From JBFHER01 sp041584055 (GTDB taxonomy: Bacteria; Bacteroidota; Bacteroidia; Bacteroidales; UBA5342): DNA of 6,030 nucleotides. The notes beneath the pieces are model-generated. The model was given only the letters and a program-made list of their open reading frames with translations. It searched no databases and was not told the origin of the DNA. Positions 5,937 through 6,030 of the stretch are shown here, piece by piece (position 1 is the first letter of the stretch; each line of letters begins with the position of its first letter). The position numbers and the translations under genes were made by a program. The stretch is from contig JBFHER010000244.1 in assembly GCA_041584055.1 (NCBI GenBank), positions 1 through 6,030 on the forward strand. The letters run 5' to 3'.

Positions 5937-6030
<94 letters not shown>

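Overview
The window looks like chromosomal DNA from a member of the Bacteroidota. The evidence is the A-rich gene leaders without clear Shine-Dalgarno sequences, two good matches to the Bacteroidota -7 box TAnnTTTG, a 5S rRNA of the Bacteroidota type, and proteins that read like Bacteroidota versions of their families. The genus cannot be told from this sequence.

Layout from left to right. (1) At 2-148 (+) is the 3' end of a small isoamylase-early-set / glycogen-binding-like protein. It converges on (2) a thioredoxin-fold protein at 165-740 (-), with a short hairpin at the junction. (3) At 854-2467 (+) is an ABC-F translation-factor ATPase of the YbiT type, with a -7 box just upstream. It converges with (4) nrfA at 2491-4053 (-), which follows nrfH at 4073-4663 (-). 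These two form an nrfHA operon for respiratory reduction of nitrite to ammonium: NrfH takes electrons from the quinol pool and passes them to the pentaheme NrfA. (5) About 370 bases upstream of nrfH have no credible gene but hold several small inverted repeats. (6) At 5036-5668 (-) is a secreted PagL-like lipid A deacylase-family barrel with its own -7 box. (7) From 5937 to the right edge is the 3' part of a 5S rRNA (-), the end of an rRNA operon entering from the right. It is followed by a strong intrinsic terminator with a GAAA loop and nine U.

The genes look like independent housekeeping or respiratory units rather than one pathway; only nrfH and nrfA clearly act together. No mobile element, CRISPR array or defence system was found.

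Two observations stand out. First, just beyond the rRNA terminator there is a mosaic 5S fragment. It has 26 bases identical to the 5S plus a second collinear 9-base match, and the segments beside the 26-base core have been replaced by two near-identical GC-rich palindromes. Second, the ABC-F protein has lost the key residues of its second nucleotide-binding domain (Walker A lysine and Walker B glutamate) and has a degenerate signature in its first. By standard ABC geometry all of these defects fall in the same composite ATP site, leaving one intact site and one apparently dead one.
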